The translations under genes were made by a program, and so were the position numbers. A stretch of 46,555 nucleotides of DNA from Planctomycetaceae bacterium (lineage in GTDB: Bacteria; Planctomycetota; Planctomycetia; Pirellulales; Pirellulaceae). Position 1 is the first letter of the stretch, and each line of letters opens with the position of its first letter. Below the pieces are notes generated by a model. It made no database searches and was not told where the DNA came from. It worked only from the letters and a program-made list of their open reading frames with translations. Shown here piece after piece: positions 1 to 8,516 of the stretch. The stretch spans positions 4,136 through 50,690 of the forward strand of contig PBNZ01000004.1 in the NCBI GenBank assembly GCA_002723275.1, given 5' to 3'.

Positions 1-46
1 TCGCTAAGGATATCGGATAGAGCCTGATTTCATCAAGCGACTCAGC

Positions 47-73
47 GAGCAAGAGAGCAAGAAAGAGAGCAAG
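47..73. repeat. Short GAGCAAG repeat
   Basis: The heptamer GAGCAAG occurs three times, at 47-53, 55-61 and 67-73, in a purine-rich stretch. It lies downstream of the stop of the minus-strand gene at 146. No gene is evident between 1 and 145. It is probably simple sequence with no clear role. Confidence 0.4.
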
Positions 74-145
74 AACTTGAGTGACAGACACGACTTAAGT
101 GGGGAAAAGCCGTGGCAGACGGGGAAAGCATAAGCTACCTGATCG

Positions 146-979
146 TCAGAATCGCCCCGTTACCTCCGAGCTATCCGGCGATTGCTCTTGAGATGCTGGC
201 GGCAGCCATTGATCGAGATCGGCTCTTTGGTCTGGCTGCGAGCTCCTCAGAGCCGAACCCAGACGGGTTGCCGCCATCACGCCAGAGTCAAAAAGAGCGG
301 CAGAAAAACAGGCGAAGACAGCATCCGCCACGCGTTGATGCAAGGAGCCGTTGGGGGTCTCTTGTTTTAAAATCGCTGGCAACGAACTGACGATGTCCAA
401 CGCAATAATCGCCCGCAAGTCTCCCTCTTTCAGAGATTTCATCGTCCTTGTGTTTAACGCCGATGCTGGATGAGAAAGATACGCACGGGTCGGGCAACAG
501 GCCGGCAGTAAACCGAGAAGTGTATCCGACCACCTTTCGAGATTTCGGCGGTCATGATTCAACTGGGTCGTACCTGGCAATTTCATTTCTGCTGCTCTGA
601 TCAGAACGTTCAACGTCCGATGCCTTACATCGAGCTGCCCACAAAAAATGCTCTTTGAGACAGAATTGTGACGGTCGAGATCGTACTTGCTATCAATTCC
701 TTCGAGAATCGTGGAACACAATCGAGTGGTGATTTCGTGAATTAACATTTCGCGCAGTACGCTGTTCGACTCACACCACAACCGTGTCGTGTCATGATTA
801 TTTTCTCGAAGCACGGCTCCGAGCGACTGCAATTGACGACACCAACGAAACATGAGCATTCGTGAGGCCAACCAGTACTCTTGAAGTTGCTCGTCGGGAA
901 TCGCTCTCACCCTGCTGAGAATTCGATCGGAATGATGAGCTAATAGAATGGGCAGGTGTATCATCTGTTGCAAATACAT
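146..979 (-). CDS. Hypothetical helical protein, 277 aa
   Basis: I do not recognise the family with certainty. From the ATG at 979 the product is a soluble, probably all-helical protein rich in Arg and Leu. It has no signal peptide or membrane segment, and its C-terminal 35 residues are Ser/Gln/Asp-rich and probably disordered. The frame is open upstream to a TTG at 1159, which would add 60 residues containing eight cysteines. That extension reads poorly as protein, so I prefer 979 although no good Shine-Dalgarno precedes it. The gene follows the lipoprotein gene on the same strand and may be the last gene of the sigma/anti-sigma cluster. Function unknown. Confidence 0.6.
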   Translation of the reverse strand: MYLQQMIHLPILLAHHSDRILSRVRAIPDEQLQEYWLASRMLMFRWCRQLQSLGAVLRENNHDTTRLWCESNSVLREMLIHEITTRLCSTILEGIDSKYDLDRHNSVSKSIFCGQLDVRHRTLNVLIRAAEMKLPGTTQLNHDRRNLERWSDTLLGLLPACCPTRAYLSHPASALNTRTMKSLKEGDLRAIIALDIVSSLPAILKQETPNGSLHQRVADAVFACFSAALFDSGVMAATRLGSALRSSQPDQRADLDQWLPPASQEQSPDSSEVTGRF

Positions 980-1241
980 CGGCAGCTCGCGAAGAGAATC
1001 AACGATCGGGCTGCAGAAATGAAGGCAAATACAATGCCGTTCGGTTCGCAAAGTTAACGGGGCCTGTTTTCCCGACAAAAAGCAGTGCAGACAGGCGATG
1101 CACGCGGACCCCAGGGCGCAAGATGATGCGAAAAGACAACCTTGGCGTCGCGTCAACAAGACGTGACTTCAACAAGATAGAATAGGAAGCCACCGATGAA
1201 CGAGGAAAAGCTTGCCTGCGTCAGCCGTTGTCCTGCGGCGT

Positions 1242-1772
1242 TTACTGACGAACGTAAACACCATCGGCAGAGACAACGAGATGCCCCAGCGTATTCACCT
1301 CGGCGACACCGCGGATGACGACAAACTGCTCTTCCTTCAGGGCAAGTAGCTTCCTCGCATCGACGTCCACAACCTTTCCGTCGGGATCCACGACTTGGAT
1401 TAACGCCGTCATGTCGGGCATTTTCTCTTTTTTAGCCTTGCAGAAGGGACAAGTGCTCGGGTCGTGCCCCGGTGTGTCTGCGTGCTTTTCGACCGGTGCG
1501 GACCGATCTCGGATCACGAATTTTGCTTTGCCCGGCTCCCAGGTGGAATCCGAACCAGCCCCAACCAACCCCATCAGAACAATCGGCTGGTCGGTCTCGG
1601 CCAATTTTTCGCGTACTTCGAGCACTCCTACAGCGCCATCGGGCTCTTCCTGCAGGAGATATTTTTCTCGTTCGGCCAAGATCTGCGGATCGACCGGTTC
1701 CTGGCATCCTGTGAAGATAAGGCTGATCATTAAGAACAGGGGCCAGCCCTGATGAAGCTTATCCATGGTCAT
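1242..1772 (-). CDS. Lipoprotein with a CXXC motif, 176 aa
   Basis: The N-terminus is a lipoprotein signal: a hydrophobic stretch followed by the lipobox IFTGC, with the lipidated cysteine at residue 23. The mature part begins with an acidic helical stretch. A beta-rich segment follows (about 62-90), then a possible metal or redox site made of His97, His103 and the CPFC motif (Cys108, Cys111). The C-terminal half is a beta-strand region ending VVSADGVYVR and looks like a small OB-like barrel. It would be membrane-anchored outside the cytoplasm. It lies 153 nt downstream of the anti-sigma gene on the same strand, so co-transcription is possible. The exact role is unknown; metal binding or thiol chemistry is inference from the motif. 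Confidence 0.75.
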   Translation of the reverse strand: MTMDKLHQGWPLFLMISLIFTGCQEPVDPQILAEREKYLLQEEPDGAVGVLEVREKLAETDQPIVLMGLVGAGSDSTWEPGKAKFVIRDRSAPVEKHADTPGHDPSTCPFCKAKKEKMPDMTALIQVVDPDGKVVDVDARKLLALKEEQFVVIRGVAEVNTLGHLVVSADGVYVRQ

Positions 1773-1925
1773 TTTTCTGCATCCTGAGCAGATCGGTTCA
1801 CCGATTGGAGAAAATTAGGATTCGATCACTGTAGAGCTCGAAACCTCAACAGCGACTGTGCTGGAAATTGTATCGACAGAAGTCGAGTGAGGACTAGAGC
1901 GTTTCGGGATAACTGAGTTTCAGCA

Positions 1926-2933
1926 TTACTGGGACGATGGTACCTGCCACCCGACCGGGACAGGGCGAACCGAACTGGTCCCGAGCACGGCATCGTTCGC
2001 ATGGAGCCCGGCCTGTTTCAGCCCACGGTCGTTGAGAAACAAGTCGTCGCTTTTCGACTTGGGTCGGGTTCGGGTCATCACGAATTCAACATGACCGTCT
2101 TCGAAAAACAGGTTTTGGCCACGCCCATGCCCCGTCACCACCGAATCGGCAAGCAATTCAAGGGGTTCATCGGCAAGAATGGGATAGAACCGACGGTTCC
2201 GGTTGCGGACCCCCTGGAGCTTACCGTTTTCAACAAACCCAAGGTTATAGGCATAGTCGCCACCCATGTTGTTGTAGAGCGTGACTAGATCTTCGGGCTC
2301 GGCCGATAAGACTTCGTTAACCTTGGGAATCTTCAACACGATCGTATTGTTACTCTTCGCTGGACAATAGAACACGTCCGCATTATCAACGAACCCTCCG
2401 TCCATTAAGGTCGGAGCGTACATCCCAGCGACTCCCATTTTTCCCTTGGCGGGAATGACTGGAAACATGCCCTGACGATCGGACATGCTGTAGTCGGTCA
2501 ACGCGAGACCAACATCCCGCAATTTATTTTGGCAAGCCACCATGCGTTGATGATGACGGCTACTACTGAGTGCAGGGAAGAAGAGGCATGCTGCCGCGAG
2601 ACAGACACCTGCGGCGACGACGAAATCAGCCATCGTCCAATTTCGATTCCGGTCCGCCCATTCCTCTCGTCCAGCGGCTGACATAGCCCCACCTGAGGCT
2701 CGTTCAACCTTGTTATCCTCAACGTGACGATCGATCAAATCACAGGTCCGCGCTGCTAGGTCTGCAGGAGGCTCTTGCGTTCCCGCATCCCAACGAAGCG
2801 GTTGAAGCCCGCGATCAACAAGCTTCAACTGCTGACGCAAATTTTCGTCCGAATCAAGTCGTTGCTTTAATTCGTCATGTTCCGATGCATCAAGTGCACC
2901 GACCAGGTATCCGACTAGATCATCACGTATCAT
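1926..2933 (-). CDS. Anti-sigma factor fused to pseudopilin-like H-X9-DG domain
   Basis: A 335-aa single-pass membrane protein. Residues 1-75 resemble the cytoplasmic sigma-binding region of planctomycete anti-sigma factors (IRDDLVGYLVGALD, then a helix starting SEHDELKQRL). No zinc ligands are visible. Residues 100-122 form one transmembrane helix. The following segment (SSSRHHQRMVACQNKLRDVGLALTDY) matches the helix of DUF1559-type pseudopilins. The C-terminal part has the pseudopilin signature H-X9-DG: His269, Asp279, Gly280. There is no prepilin-peptidase leader, so it is not a pilin substrate. The gene starts 2 nt after the stop of the ECF sigma gene, which supports a sigma/anti-sigma pair. 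The outer domain would sense an external or envelope signal; that is inference. Confidence 0.8.
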   Translation of the reverse strand: MIRDDLVGYLVGALDASEHDELKQRLDSDENLRQQLKLVDRGLQPLRWDAGTQEPPADLAARTCDLIDRHVEDNKVERASGGAMSAAGREEWADRNRNWTMADFVVAAGVCLAAACLFFPALSSSRHHQRMVACQNKLRDVGLALTDYSMSDRQGMFPVIPAKGKMGVAGMYAPTLMDGGFVDNADVFYCPAKSNNTIVLKIPKVNEVLSAEPEDLVTLYNNMGGDYAYNLGFVENGKLQGVRNRNRRFYPILADEPLELLADSVVTGHGRGQNLFFEDGHVEFVMTRTRPKSKSDDLFLNDRGLKQAGLHANDAVLGTSSVRPVPVGWQVPSSQ

Positions 2934-2935
2934 GA

Positions 2936-3574
2936 TTAGTTTCTTTGCACATGGCTTGCATGCCAGGCTTGGTTTAATTTGAGTACGGCGGCGTGCAATC
3001 GGCTTTTTACGGTGCCGACTGGGATGGACAAAGCCTCTGCAGCCTCTCGGTACTTCAGTCCTTGGAAATACACCAAACCGACAACCGAACGCAAGTGGTC
3101 CGGCAGTGAGGAGATCTCATCCCGCACCCATTGCTGATTGTCGCCCGCATCAACGACGTCGACTGGATCTGGCTCAGCACTTACAAGTAAGTCGATGAGT
3201 TTACCCATTTCGTCGTCATTTTTTTGGTTTGACTGATCGAGACTGGCCATGCGATGCCGCTTGTTACGTCGCTGAGCATCGATCGCCTGGTTGGTCGCGA
3301 TCGCGTACAACCAGGGACGCAGTTTTCGGCCCGATTCAAATTGGTCGCACTTAAGGTGGACCTGGAAAAACGTCGCCTGAAACGCGTCCTCTGCCATCTC
3401 GGCATTACCCATATACCGATGTAGATAGTTGTACAATTCGTGTTCATACATCTGAACAATCCGAGCGAACAGATCGCGATCGCCGGTTTCCCGATACCGC
3501 AGCAGAAGTTGCTCACCGGTTTGTTCAATCACGTTACATTTACTTGTGGTTAGCTTTGCGATTGTCGTGGTCAT
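2936..3574 (-). CDS. ECF-type RNA polymerase sigma factor
   Basis: About 212 aa from the ATG at 3574; a GTG six codons upstream (3592) is an alternative. Region 2 is clear: an N-terminal helix with RYRETGDRDLFARIV, then HELYNYLHRYMGNAEMAEDAFQ and the -10 recognition helix FESGRKLRPWLYAIATN. An acidic linker follows, then region 4 (SLPDHLRSVVGLVYFQGLKY followed by a helix-turn-helix ending GTVKSRLHAAV), which would contact the -35 element. It directs polymerase to a regulon that cannot be read from the window. The anti-sigma gene follows after 2 nt. Upstream, 136 nt separate it from the divergent permease gene. Whether the pair autoregulates is not visible. Confidence 0.93.
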   Translation of the reverse strand: MTTTIAKLTTSKCNVIEQTGEQLLLRYRETGDRDLFARIVQMYEHELYNYLHRYMGNAEMAEDAFQATFFQVHLKCDQFESGRKLRPWLYAIATNQAIDAQRRNKRHRMASLDQSNQKNDDEMGKLIDLLVSAEPDPVDVVDAGDNQQWVRDEISSLPDHLRSVVGLVYFQGLKYREAAEALSIPVGTVKSRLHAAVLKLNQAWHASHVQRN

Positions 3575-3710
3575 AGTCGTTACGAACCCCACTCAAAAGA
3601 GTTCGGAAAAAAGCCACGCCGACAACCACAACCAAAGATGGTCACTCGTTACAGTCAACTTTAGGGTATTTCAATGATTGTGCTGAACGGGGACGACCGT
3701 CGGTTGAGAA

Positions 3711-5402
3711 TTGACAGCCAAAAGCGGCAGTAATAAACTCGTCGACTGTAACAAGAAAGCAAAACCCGTGCCGAACGGTAACCGAGTGACCTCTCAACGG
3801 TATCAATGGGCCCGCGCTGGAGACGTTAACGCGTTCTTTGGCTTGATGTTAGATAACGTGGCCGGTCTTCTGCTAGCCGTCAGTTTGCTAGCTTTTTTAT
3901 TTGAATTTCCTACACAATTTGCACTCCGTTACATGGTGCCCGGAACTGCCATTGGCGTCCTGGTCGGCGATCTTTTCTTTTTTTGGCTGGCCTTCCGCCT
4001 AGCCCGCAAAACCGGTTCTAACTCTGTTACCGCTATGCCCTTAGGGCTCGACACGCCAAGTACTTTTGGCATGGTTTTCTTTGTCCTAGGACCGGCCTTT
4101 ACCGAAGCCCGCACCACCATGTCGGACGAAGCGGCGGCCCTACTCACGTGGCATATCGGCATTTGTGCAATTTTCATCAGTGGAGTGTTCAAAACTGCCT
4201 GTGCCTTTAGCTCCAACTGGATCCGGCGTCTCATTCCGAGAGCAGGTTTGCTGGGCTCGTTGGCGGCAATCGCCTTGGTACTGATCAGCTTTCTCCCGCT
4301 GGTTGAAATCCTGCATACCCCCGTCGTCGGCTTTGTCGCTCTCGCGATCATTCTCACGACTTTGATCGGTCGCGTCCGCATGCCCGGTAATCTACCGGGG
4401 ACCGTCGTGGCACTGATCGTGGCCGGTTCGATGTTTCATTTGATGAAGTGGTCGGGCTGGTTACACGCGACAACACCCGCGATTAATCCGGCCGAGGCAT
4501 TATTGCCGACGGATTGGTTCAGCGTCTTTCGGCTGGAATGGCTCACGGCGATGGACGAGACAACTCGTTATCTTCCGGTCATCATTCCCTTTGCCCTGGC
4601 CACCGTCGTAGGCGGTATCGACTGCACCGAAAGTGCGGCAGCCGTTGGGGACGAATATGACACACGGCTGATTGTGGCCGGAGAAGGAATTGCCACGATT
4701 GTGGCGAGTCTTTGCGGCGGTGTGATTCAGACGACACCCTACATCGGCCACCCAGCCTACAAGGCGATGGGAGGGCGTGCCGCTTACACGTTAGCGACGG
4801 CTCTTTTCATTGGCAGTGCCGGAGTCCTTGGCTACTTCGGCTATTTGTACGTCATCATTCCGAAACCAGCGGTCTTTCCGATCCTGATCTTCATTGGCCT
4901 GGAAATTACTTCACAAAGTTACCAGGCTACTCCCAAGAAACATTACCCAGCAATTGCCATCGCCTGCATTCCAGCATTGGCCTATCTGGCATTGATCTAT
5001 ACGGACAAAGTCATGGCTGGCCAAACACTCAATTTATCGCCGGCTCTCCAAGAAGAATTACATACGCTGCGACTTCTTTCGAGTGGCTATATTGTGACGA
5101 GTCTGCTATGGGCGTCGTTACTGGCCTTCATCATTGACCGTCGTCTGCTGATGGCCTCCATATTTCTGGGCGTGGCTGCGACCTTCACCCTGTTCGGAGT
5201 CATTCATTCGCCGCTGGTCGGCAGCCCGATGTACTTGCCTTGGAATCTGGATAGTACGGCTCTGGATTCCGTGATGCGATTCACACTCGGATATAGTTTT
5301 TCGGCGCTCCTGCTCATTGGGCTGCATTTCCATCTGCAAACCACGCAGTCCTCCAACATCGATTCAAACGTGGAATCCAACAATGCTGAAACGCACTCTT
5401 GA
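3711..5402 (+). CDS. NCS2-type xanthine/uracil permease family protein
   Basis: A polytopic membrane protein of up to 563 aa with about 12-14 hydrophobic segments. MPLGLDTPSTFGMVFFVLGP aligns with the NCS2 pattern 'LPYG-NT-S-FA', and a later segment (IDCTESAAAVGDEYDTRLI) matches the second substrate-region motif. It probably carries a nucleobase or related small molecule across the inner membrane by proton or sodium symport. The substrate cannot be read from sequence. The frame opens with a TTG at 3711; a GTG at about 3769 or the ATG at 3846 (MLDNVAG) are alternatives, so the N-terminal 20-45 residues are uncertain. The last 20 nt overlap the methyltransferase start, so the two are probably translated together. 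Confidence 0.85.
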   Translation: MTAKSGSNKLVDCNKKAKPVPNGNRVTSQRYQWARAGDVNAFFGLMLDNVAGLLLAVSLLAFLFEFPTQFALRYMVPGTAIGVLVGDLFFFWLAFRLARKTGSNSVTAMPLGLDTPSTFGMVFFVLGPAFTEARTTMSDEAAALLTWHIGICAIFISGVFKTACAFSSNWIRRLIPRAGLLGSLAAIALVLISFLPLVEILHTPVVGFVALAIILTTLIGRVRMPGNLPGTVVALIVAGSMFHLMKWSGWLHATTPAINPAEALLPTDWFSVFRLEWLTAMDETTRYLPVIIPFALATVVGGIDCTESAAAVGDEYDTRLIVAGEGIATIVASLCGGVIQTTPYIGHPAYKAMGGRAAYTLATALFIGSAGVLGYFGYLYVIIPKPAVFPILIFIGLEITSQSYQATPKKHYPAIAIACIPALAYLALIYTDKVMAGQTLNLSPALQEELHTLRLLSSGYIVTSLLWASLLAFIIDRRLLMASIFLGVAATFTLFGVIHSPLVGSPMYLPWNLDSTALDSVMRFTLGYSFSALLLIGLHFHLQTTQSSNIDSNVESNNAETHS

Positions 5403-6048
5403 ACCTGAAGTCATGGACAGTCATGAAGAAGCGGTGACCTACGATGAGATGTCACATAATGCCGTTAATGATCTGTTCGTCACCGATCTTTTGGCCGCTG
5501 GATTGCCCGCCGGCGAGATCCTGGACCTGGGCGCGGGAACTGGAAGAATCCCGATCGAGCTTTCCAAAAGTGAGGCGGAAGCTCGGATCGTTGCAATCGA
5601 TCTATCCGCTAGCATGCTGGATATCGCTCGCATCAACATCGAACTCGCAGGTCTTACCGATCAGATCAACCTGAATCGAGTGGACGCGAAAGAATTACCC
5701 TATGACGACGATCGATTTGCGGTGGTCATGAGCAATAGTATCGTACACCACATTCCCAACCCCGAACCAGTCATTCGCGAAGCGGTCCGTGTGACTGCCC
5801 CAGGAGGTCTTTTATTTTTCCGAGACCTTTCTCGACCGGCGACGGCGGAGATTGTGGATGAGTTCGTCGAAAAGTATGCGGGCGAGGAATCGGCACATGC
5901 TCAACAGATGTTTCGCGATTCGCTCCATGCAGCATTATCCCTGGACGAAATTCGAGATCTGATCGGAGGCGTTGGTTTTCCAGCCAACTCCGTGACGGCG
6001 AACAGTGATCGACATTGGACGTGGGTCGGAAGGAAGCCGGGTCCGTGA
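5383..6048 (+). CDS. SAM-dependent class I methyltransferase
   Basis: A 221-aa soluble Rossmann-fold methyltransferase. SAM-binding motif I is ILDLGAGTGRIPIEL at about residues 46-60. The acidic ribose-binding residue follows in IVAIDLSASMLDIAR, and motif III is VDAKELPYDDDRFAVVMSN. The ATG at 5383 overlaps the permease by 20 nt. It gives the N-terminus MLKRTLEPEVMDSHEEA, a typical beginning for this group, so I chose it over longer readings. It belongs to the Methyltransf_11/25 type. The acceptor (small molecule, lipid or quinone) cannot be assigned. The overlap with the permease is the only context. Confidence 0.88.
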   Translation: MLKRTLEPEVMDSHEEAVTYDEMSHNAVNDLFVTDLLAAGLPAGEILDLGAGTGRIPIELSKSEAEARIVAIDLSASMLDIARINIELAGLTDQINLNRVDAKELPYDDDRFAVVMSNSIVHHIPNPEPVIREAVRVTAPGGLLFFRDLSRPATAEIVDEFVEKYAGEESAHAQQMFRDSLHAALSLDEIRDLIGGVGFPANSVTANSDRHWTWVGRKPGP

Positions 6049-6114
6049 CCGACGAAGGCGTCAGGGAGAACGACCCGCTACCACAAATAGATCAACCAGA
6101 AACGAAACGAACCA

Positions 6115-7293
6115 ATGAACGCAGAAGAATCCTCACCCCTCCCCAACGCGGAGGATCCAACTTTGCCCAGCGATGACCTTAGCGATGCTCAGCTTGCCGA
6201 GGCAAAGGAATACAATCGACGTGAACTCTTCTGTGATCTGGCAGACCGCGGATTAGATCTGGCCTATCTCTCCGGGATGGCCTTTGTCTTGGCGAAGCCC
6301 ATCGATACTTGGCTGGAATCCTTGCCAGGTCTGTCGACGCTTAGCGCACGACTCGCCGTGATGTACGTGATCGTCACCGTGGCACATGCCATGGTTTCGT
6401 TTCCTCTATCACTCTACTCCGGACATATCCTCGAACACCAGTTTCAAATGAGTCGCCAGACGTTCGGCGCATGGCTGCGACGTTATCTCAAACGAAACGG
6501 ACTTACCGTGGCCTTCGGACTGGCACTCACACAAGGTCTTTATTGGATGATTTGGCTGTGCGGCCCCAATTGGTGGATTGTCGCGGCCGCCGGTTACTTC
6601 GTTTTGAGCATTGTGCTGGGACAGTTGACTCCGGTTCTCATCTTGCCGCTGTTCTACAAGATCGAACGTCTGGAAGACGAAACTCTCGCGGATCGTTTTT
6701 CACGACTGTCGGAAGGAACAGGTTTGTCGATCGAAGGCGTCTATCGGATGCAAATGAGCGACGAGACGGTCAAAGCCAACGCGATGCTGGCCGGCCTGGG
6801 CAAGACAAGACGCGTGATCATGGGAGACACGCTCCTGGAAGGTTTTTCGCCCGAAGAGATCGAGGTAATTTTCGCACACGAAGTCGGACACCACGTTCAT
6901 CATCACATCCGCAAGCTAATTCTGACCGGTTTGATTTACAGCACAGCCGGGTTTTATCTCTGCGATCGAATGTTGGCATGGTGGGTCGGCAGCGTCCAAG
7001 GCCATGTGGATTACGCAGAATTGCCGGTGTACACCCTGCCCTTCCTGACATTGGTCATGACGATCTTCTCGATGTTCGTGCAACCACTCCAGAACGGCAT
7101 GAGCAGATATTTCGAAGTTCAGTCCGACACGTACGCACTCACTTCGACTGGTTTAAAGGACGCTTATCGCTCGGCATTCACCAAGCTTGCCAAACTCAAC
7201 AAGGCCGATCCCAATCCTCATCCGCTCGAGGTATTCCTGTTTCACAGTCACCCGCCTATCGCCGATCGTCTTGCGCTGGCAGATCGCGTCTAG
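6115..7293 (+). CDS. M48 family (Ste24-like) membrane zinc metalloprotease
   Basis: A 392-aa integral membrane protein. The catalytic zinc motif is HEVGHH in FAHEVGHHVHHHI, with the third ligand glutamate in EVQSDTYAL. These are in the right order and spacing for the CAAX prenyl protease 1/Ste24 group. Several membrane segments precede the active site and two follow it, and an acidic N-terminal tail of about 35 residues precedes the first. In bacteria these enzymes cleave misfolded or short-lived membrane proteins; CAAX processing is not implied. The gene starts 66 nt after the methyltransferase and ends 10 nt from the convergent dprA stop, with no clear terminator between. Confidence 0.92.
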   Translation: MNAEESSPLPNAEDPTLPSDDLSDAQLAEAKEYNRRELFCDLADRGLDLAYLSGMAFVLAKPIDTWLESLPGLSTLSARLAVMYVIVTVAHAMVSFPLSLYSGHILEHQFQMSRQTFGAWLRRYLKRNGLTVAFGLALTQGLYWMIWLCGPNWWIVAAAGYFVLSIVLGQLTPVLILPLFYKIERLEDETLADRFSRLSEGTGLSIEGVYRMQMSDETVKANAMLAGLGKTRRVIMGDTLLEGFSPEEIEVIFAHEVGHHVHHHIRKLILTGLIYSTAGFYLCDRMLAWWVGSVQGHVDYAELPVYTLPFLTLVMTIFSMFVQPLQNGMSRYFEVQSDTYALTSTGLKDAYRSAFTKLAKLNKADPNPHPLEVFLFHSHPPIADRLALADRV

Positions 7294-7303
7294 CCCGCCG
7301 GGA

Positions 7304-8434
7304 TCATCGGCGGACTACCGAATTTCCGCCCTGTCTCGTGATCAACTGACGCATTTCAAGAATACTGAGCGCCGCAAGGATGCGAGGAACGTCGCCGGAA
7401 CAGATCTCCGCAAGCGACTCGATCGAAGTCGGGGATGGGCCAATCGCCTCAAGCACTTCGCGTTCATGGGGTTCAAGCTGTTGCATGACGGTGAAGCTTA
7501 CGCTTTTGCGAACCGGTCGGTGCCATTCCTGAAGTGACGGTAACTCCTCCAAAACATCGTCCACACAGGTTACCAACTTCGCACCGTCACGAATCAGCTG
7601 ATGGCAGCCGTGCGATTCAGGATGGTCCACATGGCCCGGTACCGCGAACACTTCTCGATTCTGTTCCAACGCATGCCGAGCCGTCACGAGTGCCCCGGAT
7701 CGTGACGCGGCTTCCACCACAACCACACCGAGTGAGATTCCGGAGATGATTCGGTTGCGACGGGGAAAATGTCCTCGACGAGGCGAAGTGTGCAATGGCA
7801 TCTCGGCAATCATTCCACCTTGGTGGGAAATCGCATTCGCCAAATCAAAATGTTCAGGAGGATAGATTTCCGCCAGGCCACCGGCCAGCACGCCGAGTGT
7901 ACAGCCACCGGCTTCGAGTGTTGCTCGATGGGCCGCGGCATCGATCCCTCGCGCTAAACCGCTGACTACGGTCACTCCGGCATGAACGAGATCGATCGCC
8001 AGACGCTCCGCCTGCTGGCGTCCGTAGTGCGATGCGCGACGGGTGCCGACGATCGCGACACAGGCCGTATCGGTAACCGGAAGTTCACCAGCGGCATACA
8101 ACAAGATCGGCGGATCGAAGATCTCACGTAACAACGGCGGAAACGCAGCATCGTTCGCATCAACGATCGCAATGCCTCGTTCCCTGCAGGCATCCCATTC
8201 AGCATGGGCACGTCGCAGCAGATCAGGATGCTCAATCGCTCGAACCAGCTCGACACCAACGCCCGGTACCTCCAGCCATTGCCTTGGGCTGATCCGCAGC
8301 AGGTTGGCAGGACTGCCAAAAGCCTGGCACAGATTGGCGAAGATGCGAGGTCCTATCCCCGGCACCAGATGCAGCGCAAGCTTGGCGAGCAGCTCTTCAT
8401 CGGGAGATGACTTGTCCATGGATCTTTCCGACAT
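7304..8434 (-). CDS. dprA: DNA-processing protein DprA
   Basis: A 376-aa DprA/Smf protein, which binds incoming single-stranded DNA during natural transformation and loads RecA. An N-terminal helix-hairpin-helix region (LHLVPGIGPRIFANLCQAFG) precedes the Rossmann-like domain, with VAIVGTRRASHYGRQQAERL, VVSGLARGIDAAAHRATLEA and FPRRNRIISGISLGVVVVEA. A C-terminal winged-helix domain follows (about 310-376). The ATG at 8434 is supported by a strong Shine-Dalgarno AAGGAGG at 8441-8447, six nt upstream, although the frame is open further. The gene lies 82 nt downstream of aroB. No other competence genes are in the window, which is common for dprA. Confidence 0.95.
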   Translation of the reverse strand: MSERSMDKSSPDEELLAKLALHLVPGIGPRIFANLCQAFGSPANLLRISPRQWLEVPGVGVELVRAIEHPDLLRRAHAEWDACRERGIAIVDANDAAFPPLLREIFDPPILLYAAGELPVTDTACVAIVGTRRASHYGRQQAERLAIDLVHAGVTVVSGLARGIDAAAHRATLEAGGCTLGVLAGGLAEIYPPEHFDLANAISHQGGMIAEMPLHTSPRRGHFPRRNRIISGISLGVVVVEAASRSGALVTARHALEQNREVFAVPGHVDHPESHGCHQLIRDGAKLVTCVDDVLEELPSLQEWHRPVRKSVSFTVMQQLEPHEREVLEAIGPSPTSIESLAEICSGDVPRILAALSILEMRQLITRQGGNSVVRR

Positions 8435-8440
8435 GGAACC

Positions 8441-8447
8441 CCTCCTT
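8441..8447 (-). promoter_or_regulatory. Strong ribosome binding site of dprA
   Basis: On the minus strand this reads AAGGAGG, six nt before the ATG at 8434. It decides the dprA start against upstream in-frame codons (up to 8641) that would run into aroB. Confidence 0.8.
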
Positions 8448-8516
8448 GGTCGCGAGCGAGCGTTTCCACACTTCGAGAAGATTCGTTGAGCCCGAACAAG
8501 CCTGGATTCAACGATT

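Noticed and set aside
112-390. Plus-strand open frame of 92 codons near the left edge
   Set aside because: It overlaps the helical-protein gene on the other strand, has no ribosome binding site and reads as low-quality protein.
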